A stretch of 64,000 nt of DNA from Burkholderia sp. SRS-46. GTDB lineage: Bacteria > Pseudomonadota > Gammaproteobacteria > Burkholderiales > Burkholderiaceae. Below, in pieces: positions 9,735-19,581 of this stretch. The notes under the pieces were generated by a model, which saw nothing but the letters and a program-made list of their open reading frames with translations, searched no databases and was not told the DNA's origin. The translations under genes and the position numbers were made by a program. Positions within the stretch are counted from its first letter, which is position 1. Each line of letters begins with the position of its first letter. The stretch spans positions 1,364,001 through 1,428,000 of the forward strand of contig NZ_PTXL01000001.1 of the NCBI RefSeq assembly GCF_004343775.1, given 5' to 3'.

Positions 9735-9848
9735 CGCGCGGGCCGACGCCGATCCGGCATCCGCCGGGTACCAACCGGCTACAATGTCGCGTTCGCGGCG
9801 GCGCCACCAGCCGCCCACGCATTCCGTTCGCATCCCAACCAATCCGCC

Positions 9849-10694
9849 ATGACCCAGAATCTCGTCATCCAGAGCCTCGCGCCGCTGTCGGACGCCCATT
9901 TCAAACCGCTGCTCGCACTCGCGCGCGGCGCCCGCGTGGTGCAGATCGATGCATACGCGCTGCGCATCGAGGGCGCCAATCCGGCACAGCGGCCCGACAT
10001 CGACGCGTACTGCGGCACGCATGCGCTCGACTTCGCGTTCGTCGACGCGGGCCGCACCCTCGCCGATTTCGGGCTCGTCGTGATGGACATGGATTCGACG
10101 CTGATCACGATCGAGTGCATCGACGAGATCGCCGATTTCTGCGGCCTGAAGGCCGAAGTCGCGGCGATCACCGAAGCGTCGATGCGCGGCGAGATCCGCG
10201 ATTTCAACGAAAGCCTGACGCGCCGCGTCGCGCTGCTCGCCGGCCTCGACGCGCAGGCGCTCGGACGCGTGTACGACGAACGGCTGCGGCTGTCGCCGGG
10301 CGCGGAATCGATGCTCGCCGGCGCGAAGGCGGCCGGCCTGAAGACGCTGCTGGTGTCGGGCGGCTTCACGTTCTTCACCGAGCGCCTGAAGGCGCGCCTC
10401 GGCCTCGATTTCGCACACGCGAACACGCTCGAGATCGTCGACGGCAAGCTGACCGGGAAAGTGCTCGGCGAGATCGTCAACGCCGACGTGAAGGCGCGCC
10501 TGCTGCGCGATACGTGCGCGGCGCTCGGCATCGCGCCGAGCCGCGCGATCGCGATGGGCGACGGCTCGAACGACCTGAAGATGATGGCGGAGGCCGGCCT
10601 GTCGGTGGCGTTCCACGCGAAGCCGGTGGTGCGCGAGGCCGCGACGGTCGCGTTCGATCACGTCGGCCTCGACGGCCTGCTGCGCCTGTTCTGA
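9849..10694 (+). CDS. serB: Phosphoserine phosphatase
   Basis: A 281-residue HAD-superfamily enzyme that makes L-serine from phosphoserine, the last step of serine biosynthesis. The catalytic motif MDMDSTLI places the nucleophile at Asp80 and the acid/base at Asp82; motif II is LLVSGGFTFF and motif III/IV is AMGDGSNDLKMM. The N-terminal 70 residues form the small ACT-like region seen in proteobacterial SerB. It is monocistronic and faces metC; a shared hairpin separates them. Confidence 0.95.
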   Translation: MTQNLVIQSLAPLSDAHFKPLLALARGARVVQIDAYALRIEGANPAQRPDIDAYCGTHALDFAFVDAGRTLADFGLVVMDMDSTLITIECIDEIADFCGLKAEVAAITEASMRGEIRDFNESLTRRVALLAGLDAQALGRVYDERLRLSPGAESMLAGAKAAGLKTLLVSGGFTFFTERLKARLGLDFAHANTLEIVDGKLTGKVLGEIVNADVKARLLRDTCAALGIAPSRAIAMGDGSNDLKMMAEAGLSVAFHAKPVVREAATVAFDHVGLDGLLRLF

Positions 10695-10701
10695 AATGAA
10701 A

Positions 10702-10732
10702 ACGCCTGCGCGACCCGGGGTCGCGCAGGCGT
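10702..10732. terminator. Hairpin between convergent serB and metC
   Basis: A 14-bp perfect stem (10702-10715 with 10719-10732, three-base loop) lies 7 bases after the serB stop. On the minus strand it is followed by TTTTCATTT, so it best fits a metC terminator, and it can serve both genes. Confidence 0.7.
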
Positions 10733-10763
10733 ACCGCGGGCGATTTGCTGGCCCGCCCGCCGC

Positions 10764-11945
10764 TCAGCCGAGCGTCGCGTGCAGCGCGCGCTCGATGTCC
10801 GCGCGCAGGTCGGCTTCGTCCTCGAGGCCGACGTAGAACCGCACCAGCGTGCCGCGATGCGGCCAATCCGGGCGCATCGACGCGACGTCGTACGGCATCG
10901 CGAGGCTGCACGCGCCGCCCCAGCTCCAGCCGATCGCGAACAGCTCCAGCGCTTCGACGAAGCGGTCGATCTGCGCCGCGCTGTAGCGTTCGTCGAAGAT
11001 CACCGAGAACAGGCCGCCCGCCCCCGTGAAATCGCGCACGAACGACGCGTGGCCCGGGCAGTCCGGCAGCTGCGGATGCAGCACGGCCACGATTTCCGGT
11101 CGCGCCTTCAGCCACTGCGCGAGCGCGAGCGCGCTCTTGCAGTGCACGTCGAAACGCGCCTGCATGCTCGGCAGGCTGCGCAGCACGAGCGAGCAATCGT
11201 CGACCGACACGCCGATCCCGCAGCGCATCCGCGCGAGCTTCAGGTGCGCTTGCAGCGCCGGGTCGACGGTGATCGTCGCGCCCATCAGCAGGTCGCTGCC
11301 GCCCGACTGATACTTGGTGAGCGCCTGTACCGAGATGTCGACGCCGTGCTCGAACGGCTTGAACGCGAGCCCGGCCGAATAGGTGTTGTCGATCGCGGTC
11401 ACGACGCCGCGCTGCTTCGCGACTGCCGTGATCGCCTGCACGTCCGGCACTTCCATCGTCACCGAGCCCGGCGCCTCGAGCCAGATCAGGCGCGTGTTCG
11501 GCTGGATCAGTTCGGCGATGCCGGCGCCGACGAGCGGATCGTAGAAGCGCGCGGTGATGCCGAAATCCTTCGCGAGCCAGTTGCCGAAATCGGCGTTCGG
11601 GCCGTAGACGTTGTTCGGGATCAGCACGTCATCGCCTGCCTTCACGAAGCCGAAGTAGACGTTCATGATCGCCGCGAGGCCCGACGGCTGCAGCAGCGCA
11701 TGCGCGCCGCCCTCGATCTCGGCGAGCCGCTGCGCGAGCGCGAGCGACGTCGGCGTCGCGTGCAGCCCGTAGCGCCACTGGCCGTCCTGGCGCCAGTCGA
11801 GATTGCGCATCGTCGCGAGATCGGGAAACACGACCGTCGACGCGCGCGCGACCGGCGGCACGAACGAGCGGAATCCTTCCGGAATCACGTCGTCGGGTTG
11901 AACGATGCGGGTTTGCAGGCCGCGTTTGGAAGTGGATGCAGTCAT
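10764..11945 (-). CDS. metC: Cystathionine beta-lyase (PLP-dependent)
   Basis: A 393-residue enzyme of the Cys/Met metabolism PLP family. It cleaves cystathionine to homocysteine, pyruvate and ammonia in methionine synthesis. The PLP lysine is in ALTKYQSGGSD, and the cofactor-binding aspartate is in AIDNTYSAG; GLAAIMNVYFGF is the phosphate-binding region. The ATG at 11945 is preferred over an in-frame TTG at 11966; neither has a strong ribosome-binding site. Related family members (gamma-lyases) cannot be fully excluded, but the sequence is closest to proteobacterial MetC. Confidence 0.85.
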   Translation of the reverse strand: MTASTSKRGLQTRIVQPDDVIPEGFRSFVPPVARASTVVFPDLATMRNLDWRQDGQWRYGLHATPTSLALAQRLAEIEGGAHALLQPSGLAAIMNVYFGFVKAGDDVLIPNNVYGPNADFGNWLAKDFGITARFYDPLVGAGIAELIQPNTRLIWLEAPGSVTMEVPDVQAITAVAKQRGVVTAIDNTYSAGLAFKPFEHGVDISVQALTKYQSGGSDLLMGATITVDPALQAHLKLARMRCGIGVSVDDCSLVLRSLPSMQARFDVHCKSALALAQWLKARPEIVAVLHPQLPDCPGHASFVRDFTGAGGLFSVIFDERYSAAQIDRFVEALELFAIGWSWGGACSLAMPYDVASMRPDWPHRGTLVRFYVGLEDEADLRADIERALHATLG

Positions 11946-12060
11946 GGCAAAAGGCTGGAGAAACAACTGAACGGTTGCAGAATGAAGCGCCTAGCTTAGC
12001 CAAAAGCGGCACGCTTGGCCCGGTACAATGCGCGCCGCGCTTACCAAGCCAGCACGGCGC

Positions 12061-12606
12061 TCATTCGCCGGAGCGCAGGTTGACGACACCGCCCACCGTC
12101 TCGATTTCCTGCACGCGGCCGTCGCGCACCTGCAGCGCCGTGTGCGCGCCGCGCGCCGGCCGCAGCACGACCGGCTGCGGATCCGATTCGTCCGAGTTCA
12201 TCCGGTCGGCCTTGAGGCCACCCGATGCGTCGAAGCGGCCGATCCACACGCCGGTGATGTTGGTGCCGTCGTTCGATTCCTCGACCTCGAGCGTGTCGCC
12301 GTCGCGGTCGCCCGCCAGCAGGATCACCTCGCCGGTGTCCGCGAACTGGTACTCGCCGTGCACGCCTGCTTCGTCCTCCTTCGGACCGAGACGCACGACG
12401 ATCGGCCGGCCGCCGAGCGTGCCTTCATAGCGCGGCAGGCGGGCGAATTCGGGGCTCGGCCTGAGCGGCCGCGCCGGCGCGGTGTCGTCCTGCTGCGCGT
12501 CCGGCGCGACGACCTGCGCCGCGCATGCGCCTTGCGTCGCCACGCCCGCCGCCAGCGCGCATGCGACGACCAACGCCCGTTGCCATCCAGAATATCGACC
12601 CACCAA
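12061..12606 (-). CDS. Exported protein of unknown function
   Basis: A 181-residue protein with an N-terminal signal sequence (ALVVACALAAGVATQGACA). The mature part is acidic and appears to be a single beta-rich domain built around YEGTLGGRPIVVRLG, then EYQFADTGEVILL and GVWIG, a pattern seen in small exported proteins of unknown role. Start codons are TTG at 12606 or GTG at 12603, both preceded by AGGGAG. It lies 15 bases downstream of bktB and may be co-transcribed, but no link to thiolase metabolism is evident. Confidence 0.65.
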   Translation of the reverse strand: MVGRYSGWQRALVVACALAAGVATQGACAAQVVAPDAQQDDTAPARPLRPSPEFARLPRYEGTLGGRPIVVRLGPKEDEAGVHGEYQFADTGEVILLAGDRDGDTLEVEESNDGTNITGVWIGRFDASGGLKADRMNSDESDPQPVVLRPARGAHTALQVRDGRVQEIETVGGVVNLRSGE

Positions 12607-12621
12607 CGTGTACTCCCTGTT

Positions 12622-13812
12622 TCAGATTCGCTCGAAAATCGCGGCGATGCCCTGCCCGCCGCCGATGCACATCGTCACGAGCGCATAACGGCCGCCGATG
12701 CGCTGCAGCTCGTACAGCGCCTTGACCGTGATCAGCGCGCCCGTCGCGCCGATCGGGTGACCGAGCGAAACGCCCGACCCGTTCGGATTCACCTTCGCCG
12801 GGTCGAGACCCAGCTCCTTCGTCACCGCGCAGGCCTGCGCGGCGAATGCCTCGTTCGCCTCGATCACGTCGAGATCGGCGAGCGTCAGCCCCGCGCGCTC
12901 GAGCACCGTCCGCGTGGCCGGCACCGGGCCGATCCCCATGTAGGCCGGATCGACGCCCGCGTGCGCATAGGCGACGAGGCGCGCGAGCGGCTTCGCGCCG
13001 CGCTGTTCTGCGGTGCGGCGCTCCATCAGCAGCACCGCCGCCGCCGCGTCGTTGATGCCCGACGCGTTGCCGGCCGTCACCGTGCCGTTTTCCTTGACGA
13101 ACACCGGGCGCAGCTTCGTGAAATCGTCGGCGCTCGCGTCGTGGCGCACGTGCTCGTCGCGCTCGAACAGCACCGGCGTGCCCCTCTTCGAGCCGATGAG
13201 CTCGATCGGCAGGATCTGGTCCTTGAAGTAGCCGGCCTGTGCAGCGTGCGACGCGCGGCGATGCGATTCGAGCGCCAGCGCGTCCTGCGCGTCGCGCGAG
13301 ATGCCGTACTTCGCCGCGACGTTCTCGGCCGTCACGCCCATGTGGATCGACTGGAACGGATCGTTCAGCGCGCCGACCATCATGTCGACCGCACGCAGGT
13401 CGCCCATCCGCTGGCCGAACCGTGCGGCCGGCATCGAGTACGGCGCGCGGCTCATGTTTTCCGCGCCGCCGGCGATCGCAATGTCCGAATCGCCGAGCAG
13501 CACGCCCTGCGCGGCCGACACGATCGCCTGCAGGCCCGACCCGCACAGCCGGTTGACGGTGAGCGCGGGCGCATGCTGCGCGACGCCGCCGTCGATCGCC
13601 GCGACACGTGCGAGGTACATGTCCTTCGGCTCGGTGTGAACGACGTTGCCGAACACCACGTGGCCGACCTCGTCGCCCGACACCTGCGCGCGCTGCAACA
13701 CTTCGCGCACGACCTTCGCACCAAGCGCGGTCGGCGGAAAATCCTTCAGGCTGCCGCCGAAATCGCCGATCGCCGTCCGCACGCCGCTCACCACCACCAC
13801 TTCACGCTGCAT
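12622..13812 (-). CDS. bktB: Beta-ketothiolase BktB (acetyl-CoA acyltransferase)
   Basis: A 396-residue thiolase. The nucleophilic cysteine is Cys90 (RLCGSG); the GHPIGATGA histidine and the second catalytic cysteine in MCIGGGQG are present. The sequence follows Cupriavidus necator BktB closely along its length. That enzyme condenses acetyl-CoA with propionyl-CoA or longer acyl-CoAs and supplies precursors for mixed polyhydroxyalkanoates. A complete pha cluster with its own thiolase is 11 kb away, so the two probably act in the same pathway with different substrate ranges. Confidence 0.9.
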   Translation of the reverse strand: MQREVVVVSGVRTAIGDFGGSLKDFPPTALGAKVVREVLQRAQVSGDEVGHVVFGNVVHTEPKDMYLARVAAIDGGVAQHAPALTVNRLCGSGLQAIVSAAQGVLLGDSDIAIAGGAENMSRAPYSMPAARFGQRMGDLRAVDMMVGALNDPFQSIHMGVTAENVAAKYGISRDAQDALALESHRRASHAAQAGYFKDQILPIELIGSKRGTPVLFERDEHVRHDASADDFTKLRPVFVKENGTVTAGNASGINDAAAAVLLMERRTAEQRGAKPLARLVAYAHAGVDPAYMGIGPVPATRTVLERAGLTLADLDVIEANEAFAAQACAVTKELGLDPAKVNPNGSGVSLGHPIGATGALITVKALYELQRIGGRYALVTMCIGGGQGIAAIFERI

Positions 13813-13878
13813 GTTGCCTCCTCATCCCCGTTCCGAATGAAAACATCGTGTGGCGGGCCGTCGTGCGGCATCCGCGGG

Positions 13879-14805
13879 TCAACCTTGCATGAATCGCTCC
13901 ACGGCATCGCGGCGCGGGATCGGCGCGACCGCGCCGTAGCCCGTCGTCGACAGCGCCGCCGCCGCGTTCGCGTAGCGCGCCGCCGCGAACGGGTCGTCGC
14001 CGGCGACGATCCGCGCGACGAACGCGCCGCCAAAGCAGTCGCCCGCGCCCGTCGCATCGATCGCCTCGACCGCGAAGCCCGGCACCACGCGCCGCTCGTG
14101 CGGCGTCGCGACGTACGCGCCTTCCTTGCCGAGCTTCAGCGCGACGACTTGCGGGCCGAGCTCGAGCATCGCGTCGACGATCGCATCCCGATCATCCGCG
14201 CCCGTGAGCGCGGTGACGTCGTCCCAGCTGGGCAGGCAGATGTCCGTCTGGCGCAACGCTTCGCGCATCACCGCGCGGGCGCGCGGCAGCGGCCACAGCT
14301 TCAGGCGCAGGTTCGTGTCGAAGCTGACCTTCGTGCCATTTGACCGTGCATGCGCGATCGCGGCGAACGCGGCGTCGCATGCGGCCGTACCGATCGCGAG
14401 ACTGATGCCCGACAGGTGCACCGCCTTCGCGGCGGCCAGCGCGTCGAGCGGCAGGTCGCCGGGCGCGTAGCGGCTCGCCGCCGACCCGGCGCGCAGGTAA
14501 TCGAACTGGTGGCCGTTCGGGCCGTGCGTGACGAAATAGACGCCGGTCGGCGCCGAGCGATCGACGCGCACGTACGTGGTGTCGACGCCTTCGCTGCGCC
14601 ACAGGTCGCTCAGCAGCCGGCCGAACTGATCGTCGCCGACCGCCGACACGAAGCCCGCCGACGCGCCCTGGCGCGCGGCCGCGATGCAGAAGTTCGACGT
14701 GTCGCCGCCGAAGCCCTGCAGGAATTCGGGGCGCCCCGGCTGCGACTGGTTGAATTCGATCATCGCCTCGCCGAGCGCGAGGATGTCGGGAAACGGCGCG
14801 GCCAT
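13879..14805 (-). CDS. kdgK: 2-keto-3-deoxygluconate kinase, PfkB family
   Basis: A 308-residue PfkB sugar kinase. The N-terminal motif GGDTSNFCIAAARQG and the C-terminal signature DATGAGDCFGGAF, with the catalytic aspartate in GAGD, are intact. The resemblance is to KdgK, which phosphorylates 2-dehydro-3-deoxy-D-gluconate to KDPG for Entner-Doudoroff cleavage; the substrate is inferred from family resemblance. It ends 66 bases before bktB and begins 3 bases after the rimO stop, so the rimO-kdgK pair is tightly spaced and likely co-transcribed. Confidence 0.85.
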   Translation of the reverse strand: MAAPFPDILALGEAMIEFNQSQPGRPEFLQGFGGDTSNFCIAAARQGASAGFVSAVGDDQFGRLLSDLWRSEGVDTTYVRVDRSAPTGVYFVTHGPNGHQFDYLRAGSAASRYAPGDLPLDALAAAKAVHLSGISLAIGTAACDAAFAAIAHARSNGTKVSFDTNLRLKLWPLPRARAVMREALRQTDICLPSWDDVTALTGADDRDAIVDAMLELGPQVVALKLGKEGAYVATPHERRVVPGFAVEAIDATGAGDCFGGAFVARIVAGDDPFAAARYANAAAALSTTGYGAVAPIPRRDAVERFMQG

Positions 14806-14808
14806 CGC

Positions 14809-16170
14809 TTACACCTCGCCCCACAGATCGTGACCGTCGGCGCCCGTGATCTTCACGGAGACGAAATCGCCGACCTTGTAGCGCTTCGACGCCTTCTGCG
14901 CGGGCTCGACGTAGACGACACCGTCGATTTCCGGCGCATCGGCGGCCGTGCGGCCGATGCCGCCCTCGTCGCTCACTTCGTCGATCAGCACCTTGAGCGT
15001 CTTGCCGACCTTGCGCTCGATGCGCTTCGCCGATACTTCCTCGGCGACTTCCATGAAGCGCGCGCGGCGCGCCTCGCGGACTTCGTCGGGCAGCGCGCCG
15101 TCGAGCTCGTTCGCGGTCGCGCCTTCGACCGGCGAATACGCGAAGCAGCCGACGCGGTCAAGTTCCGCCTCGCGGATGAAGTCGAGCAGCGTCTCGAACT
15201 GTTCTTCCGTCTCACCCGGGAAGCCCGCGATGAACGTGCTGCGGATCGTCAGGTCCGGGCAGATCTCGCGCCACTTCTGCACGCGCTCGAGCACCTTCTC
15301 GGCGTTCGCCGGGCGCTTCATGCGCTTCAGCACGTCCGGGTGCGCATGCTGGAACGGCACATCGAGATACGGCAGCACGTGGCCCTTGAACGGACCTTCG
15401 GCCATCAGCGGAATGACTTCGTCGACGCTCGGATACGGGTACACGTAGTGCAGGCGCACCCACGCGCCGTACTGTGCCGCGAGTTCGCCGAGCGCGGCGA
15501 CCAGGTCGGTCATGCGCGTCTTGATCGGCTTGCCGTTCCAGAAGCCCGTGCGGTACTTGACGTCGACGCCGTACGCGCTCGTGTCCTGCGAGATCACGAG
15601 CAGTTCCTTCACGCCGGACTTGAACAGGTTTTCCGCCTCGAGCATCACTTCGGCGACCGGGCGCGACACGAGGTCGCCGCGCATCGACGGGATGATGCAG
15701 AACGTGCAGCGGTGGTTGCAGCCTTCGGAAATCTTCAGGTATGCGTAGTGGCGCGGCGTGAGCTTGATGCCGGCCGCGGGCACGAGATCGACGAACGGAT
15801 CGTGCGGCTTCGGCAGGTGCGAATGGACCGCCTGCATCACCTCGCCGACCGCGTGCGGGCCGGTGACGGCGAGCACCTTCGGATGCACTTCCTCGATGAG
15901 GCCGGATCCGCTTGCGCTCTTCTTCGCGCCGAGACAGCCGGTGACGATAACCTTGCCGTTCTCGGTCAGTGCCTCGCCGATCGCGTCGAGACTCTCCTGC
16001 ACGGCCTCGTCGATGAAGCCGCAGGTGTTGACGACGACGAGGTCGGCGCCGTCGTAGGTGCCGGAAATTTCATAGCCTTCCGCGCGCAGCTGGGTGATGA
16101 TCTGTTCGGAGTCGACCAGGGCTTTCGGGCAACCAAGCGAAACGAAGCCTACTTTGGGGGATTGGGACAT
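14809..16170 (-). CDS. rimO: Ribosomal protein S12 methylthiotransferase RimO
   Basis: A 453-residue radical-SAM enzyme that methylthiolates an aspartate of ribosomal protein S12. The N-terminal UPF0004 domain has cysteines in [17 protein letters not shown] and TGCLGAK for the auxiliary cluster; the radical-SAM motif is CNHRCTFC, and a C-terminal TRAM domain ends the protein. The ATG at 16170 gives the usual length; an upstream in-frame extension to 16215 is not conserved. The first 45 or so coding bases and the 73 bases upstream are duplicated at 21609-21726, beyond the island, so the present promoter side may have been supplied by the inserted element. Confidence 0.95.
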   Translation of the reverse strand: MSQSPKVGFVSLGCPKALVDSEQIITQLRAEGYEISGTYDGADLVVVNTCGFIDEAVQESLDAIGEALTENGKVIVTGCLGAKKSASGSGLIEEVHPKVLAVTGPHAVGEVMQAVHSHLPKPHDPFVDLVPAAGIKLTPRHYAYLKISEGCNHRCTFCIIPSMRGDLVSRPVAEVMLEAENLFKSGVKELLVISQDTSAYGVDVKYRTGFWNGKPIKTRMTDLVAALGELAAQYGAWVRLHYVYPYPSVDEVIPLMAEGPFKGHVLPYLDVPFQHAHPDVLKRMKRPANAEKVLERVQKWREICPDLTIRSTFIAGFPGETEEQFETLLDFIREAELDRVGCFAYSPVEGATANELDGALPDEVREARRARFMEVAEEVSAKRIERKVGKTLKVLIDEVSDEGGIGRTAADAPEIDGVVYVEPAQKASKRYKVGDFVSVKITGADGHDLWGEV

Positions 16171-16243
16171 CTGGAATGTGGGGGCGTGGCAGCAAAAACG
16201 AGAGTTTACAGCCATTTAGGGTTCGGCGAGCCAAAATGAGCGG
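16126..16243. repeat. Island-bounding direct repeat, rimO-side copy
   Basis: About 118 bases covering the first codons of rimO and its upstream DNA. The same sequence, at roughly 85 percent identity by eye with small indels, recurs in the same orientation at 21609-21726. Shared blocks include GATTGGGACATCTGGAATGT and GCAAAAACGAGAGTTT. Similarity stops sharply on the rimO side at 16126, as expected of an integration boundary. Confidence 0.85.
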
Positions 16244-16260
16244 CTTGTGGCAGTGGTGAT

Positions 16261-17528
16261 CGCCGGATCGAATATGTCGCCAGATGGGCGGCGGATCGCG
16301 AGGTGGCGCTTGATGCGTCCCTTTCACTGTGGGATGAGGGACTGTCGGCCTGTCACCGGCGCCATGTACGGCAAGGTGCCCGTGGCGTCTTCCTACGCGC
16401 CGCCGAGGACGGCCAGGTGCCAACCGGTCCGCTCTGATCGTCGAGGGTCTGGCTCGCCCAAGTCGCGACGAGCCGCTGCATGCCCAGGCGCAGCTCGCGC
16501 AAATCGTGAACGCCGGTATCACGGTCGTGACGGCCAGCGACGACCTCAAGATCACCGACAGCGGACGCTCTGCGCCCTCGAGTCTTTACAGAGTGCTTGC
16601 AAGCCGAATGCTGAATGGCGAGAAGTCTGTCGAGCTGGACGGTGAAACGTTCACGCCGGAAAGCGACTACCCCGCACGGCTCACACCGGCCGAATTCGCG
16701 GATCTGGGGTACTTGGCCGAGCAGCGCGAGCGCCGCAAGGGCAAGGGCGAAATTCCCGGCGGCGTGACCGGCCTCGGGATCACCTACTCCGGATAATGCG
16801 GCGCGGCGATCGTCGCCCAAAACTTCATGGGCAGGAAGCGCCTGCCGGACGGCCGCCCTTACCCCGGCCACCGCCGCCTGCACTGCGTTACCTACAGCCA
16901 GGGTGCCGGCTGCAAGATCAGCGGAAGCTGCAGCGTCGTGCCAGTTGAGCGCGCCCCGATGCCGCATTGCTCGGACCAGATAAATTTGACGCGCCTGCTC
17001 GAAGGCGACGCCGGCACGGCGTTGCCCAGCGCGCAATTGGCCAGCGCGCACCAACGTGTTTCCGAGCCCGAAGCACAGGTTCGCCGTACCACGGACGCGT
17101 TGCTGCGCGACGATGGCGAAGGGCCGGCTGCCGTGTTGCAACGCGTCCGCGAACTCGAAAGCCAGATCGCGAGCGAGCGCCGGGACGTCGAATCCTTCGA
17201 GCATCACCTCGCCGCGTCGGCGTCGAACGTCGCGCCGGCCGCCGCGGACGCATGGCGAAAGCTGGCGCGAGGCGTCGAGCAGCTCGACTACGATGCACGT
17301 CCGATGGCGCGGCAGCTCGTCGCGGACACGCTGTCACGTATCGCCATCTATCAATCTGGATTCGTGCAAAACATCAACCATGGCACGATCGGCGTTGTCC
17401 TCGTCGGGAAACGTGGCAACACCCGGATGACGAATGTCGATCGACGTACAAGTGAACGGCGCGCAGCCGAGGATCTCACGTTATCCGGCACCGCAAGCAT
17501 TCCCCTACCGATCGTCACAAATCCGTAG
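16261..17528 (+). pseudogene. Serine recombinase (resolvase/integrase) remnant
   Basis: Pieces of one large serine recombinase are found in order. Residues like RRIEYVARWAAD then VFLRAAEDGQVPTG (16261-16430) come from the catalytic domain. A one-base loss near 16428 shifts the frame to ALIVEGLARPSRDEP and NAGITVVTAS. About two hundred residues are then missing, and the text resumes at LYRVLASRMLNGEK. An in-frame TAA at 16794-16796 interrupts the zinc ribbon just before CGAAIVAQN, after which the frame stays open to 17528, with DGRPYPGHRRL and a long C-terminal coiled coil. The catalytic serine region is also absent at the N-terminus. The enzyme probably inserted the island at rimO before decaying. 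Confidence 0.85.
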
Positions 17529-17745
17529 TCAGAGAAATGCCCGCCGAGGGCGGGCTCTTGAAATTTTGCGTAGCCGCGGAGCAGCGACCGATTGCTCGGC
17601 ATGTGTTGATTCTTTACCGAGTCACGCGGTCTCGTGGTTTCGTGGTCTCGTCGATTTCCGGCTCAAGCGCTGACTTATGGGTTAGCACGGCGCCTCTGCA
17701 CGCAGTGGAGGAAGCGCCGAGCAGGTTTGCGTAAAGCCCTCCAAA

Positions 17746-19581
17746 TTATTTAGAATGCGCCGAAAAATATCTCGCGAACCGAGCAACCTGCTCCGGGGTA
17801 ATTGGCGCATTAGCAACGTCAGGCGCCACCACTCTTCCATCACCCAAAATAAAGCTAAATCCATTCCCAAGTCTTTGGCCATTACCATGACACCCCATGC
17901 ATCCACCCATATTAACCAGGGAACCATTAAATGCAACATTTCTAAATTTACCATCCTCATGACCCGCACTATCCGCGCATTCCTGGTCAGGCTTGCAAAA
18001 ATCCGTAATCGTATACTTGTACGGATCATCGGGACCTGTCTTATGAAATTGCCCACTAAATCTCTGCAAATTGTAATCCGTCTCGATCACGCTATTTGAT
18101 TGATAATAGGTCGCCACGTCGGCGCCGGCGTAGTCCGATCCATAAACAGACTTATCCATCGGCTTATACTGTACATTAGTAAGCCTATAATACCGCATCG
18201 GCGTCTCGCCTTTCGAGTCATACTTTCCGGCGTAGGTGAGAATCACAAGCTCCGCCTCCCTATTTACATCCCGAATATCCTTTGGAATTTCGTTAATTCT
18301 TCGATTAACAATTATATTTGACAATTTCTGATCAGCCCCCGGATATCCCTTGGTTGGTATTCCAGTGTTAGGAGCATTCTGATAATACAACTGCTTCCCA
18401 GGATCGCTTAAAAAATCACTGTCCGGAATTTTATTGAAAGTCTGATATGTTCCCTTACTTGCATTATGAGAAATAATATTTGGAGTCATTGGAGTTGGCT
18501 TCGGACCGTTATTTGACGACGCAGCCGGCTGCCCACTCGAACCCTCCACCGAATCTCCGCTTGCATCGACAATGTTATCCGTCTGCTCGAATGTTGCGTA
18601 AGTAAAATATGGCGCCGAGTTCGTCTTGTGAATAATATGCAGACCAATCAGGGCCAGTTCTTCGTCCCTATACTTTATAGTCTTGGCATTCGGATCATTT
18701 ACGGCAGCCGAAGGCACTTCGACGTAGTAACGAACTGTCGCCCGATAATAGCGATTAGGATCTTCATTTTCACCAAGCTTGCGCCATGCGGCCTTAATCT
18801 CCACAGTATTGGGGAGAAAACTCACAAGATCCGACGACCCCGGAGGCGGGTCCGCCCTATGTTTCTTGATATAATTCGCAGTATCTGAGAACGGAGGCTC
18901 TTTCTGCCCCCACCAGCCATTTGACGCAACATACTTGTACTCCATTCGATTTCCCTTTGCCATAAATAAAATCTTATTTTTAGGATAATCTGAAATCGAA
19001 GATGCCTTGCCGGCAAATATTTGATTCAATGATATCTGACTATTTTCGTCGAGATTAACAAAAGGAGTTTTAGCAGAGGGCTTCCCAGATTCCGGCTCAA
19101 TTTCACCCGAACCATAAATATATGCAGGAGGCGAGTCGTATCCGTAATCATTCAAGGGAGAATCTTTATACCCAGGAGGAGCGCCCTTCCCTGGATAAAT
19201 CTCAACTTTCCCGCGATATGTGTGCCATACCAGTGGCCCCGCGTTATCCGGATTCCCAAATTTTAGGTCACGATCCGGCACCTCACGCCTGAATGCGGCT
19301 CCTTGTTCAATTTTTGCAGGCCAGTTTAATGCGATAAACTCCTGCCAAGCAAATTTGGCGGCATCTCGCAATGATGCTTTTGGCGCACCGCCAGGTCCAG
19401 GTATGTCACATGGAAAATCTGGCGATACAACAATAGTCCCGCCAGTATATTCTTTACAAATAAGTTCCACAGGTCCAGGTCCCATGAAAGTTCCCGCATG
19501 GGCATAAAGGACTGTGGTACCCACCAATAGCATGGCGACTCGATTGACGAGAACACGCCACCAAAGAGACGGCTTCTTCAT
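17746..19581 (-). CDS. Large exported protein with one C-terminal CxxCH haem motif
   Basis: A 611-residue protein with a signal peptide (about residues 1-29, cleavage near YAHAG), so probably periplasmic or secreted. Near the C-terminus the motif CMGCH (residues 561-565) is a c-type haem attachment site. No methionine follows it, so the usual distal ligand is not obvious; a methionine precedes it at LVNMGG. The rest is hydrophilic, rich in Pro, Gly, Asn and aromatic residues, with four other cysteines. Codons are far richer in A and T than in neighbouring genes, evidence of transfer. The ATG at 19581 has a GGGGG-type ribosome-binding site. I do not recognise a characterised relative; cytochrome c-like is the safest description. 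Confidence 0.75.
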   Translation of the reverse strand: MKKPSLWWRVLVNRVAMLLVGTTVLYAHAGTFMGPGPVELICKEYTGGTIVVSPDFPCDIPGPGGAPKASLRDAAKFAWQEFIALNWPAKIEQGAAFRREVPDRDLKFGNPDNAGPLVWHTYRGKVEIYPGKGAPPGYKDSPLNDYGYDSPPAYIYGSGEIEPESGKPSAKTPFVNLDENSQISLNQIFAGKASSISDYPKNKILFMAKGNRMEYKYVASNGWWGQKEPPFSDTANYIKKHRADPPPGSSDLVSFLPNTVEIKAAWRKLGENEDPNRYYRATVRYYVEVPSAAVNDPNAKTIKYRDEELALIGLHIIHKTNSAPYFTYATFEQTDNIVDASGDSVEGSSGQPAASSNNGPKPTPMTPNIISHNASKGTYQTFNKIPDSDFLSDPGKQLYYQNAPNTGIPTKGYPGADQKLSNIIVNRRINEIPKDIRDVNREAELVILTYAGKYDSKGETPMRYYRLTNVQYKPMDKSVYGSDYAGADVATYYQSNSVIETDYNLQRFSGQFHKTGPDDPYKYTITDFCKPDQECADSAGHEDGKFRNVAFNGSLVNMGGCMGCHGNGQRLGNGFSFILGDGRVVAPDVANAPITPEQVARFARYFSAHSK

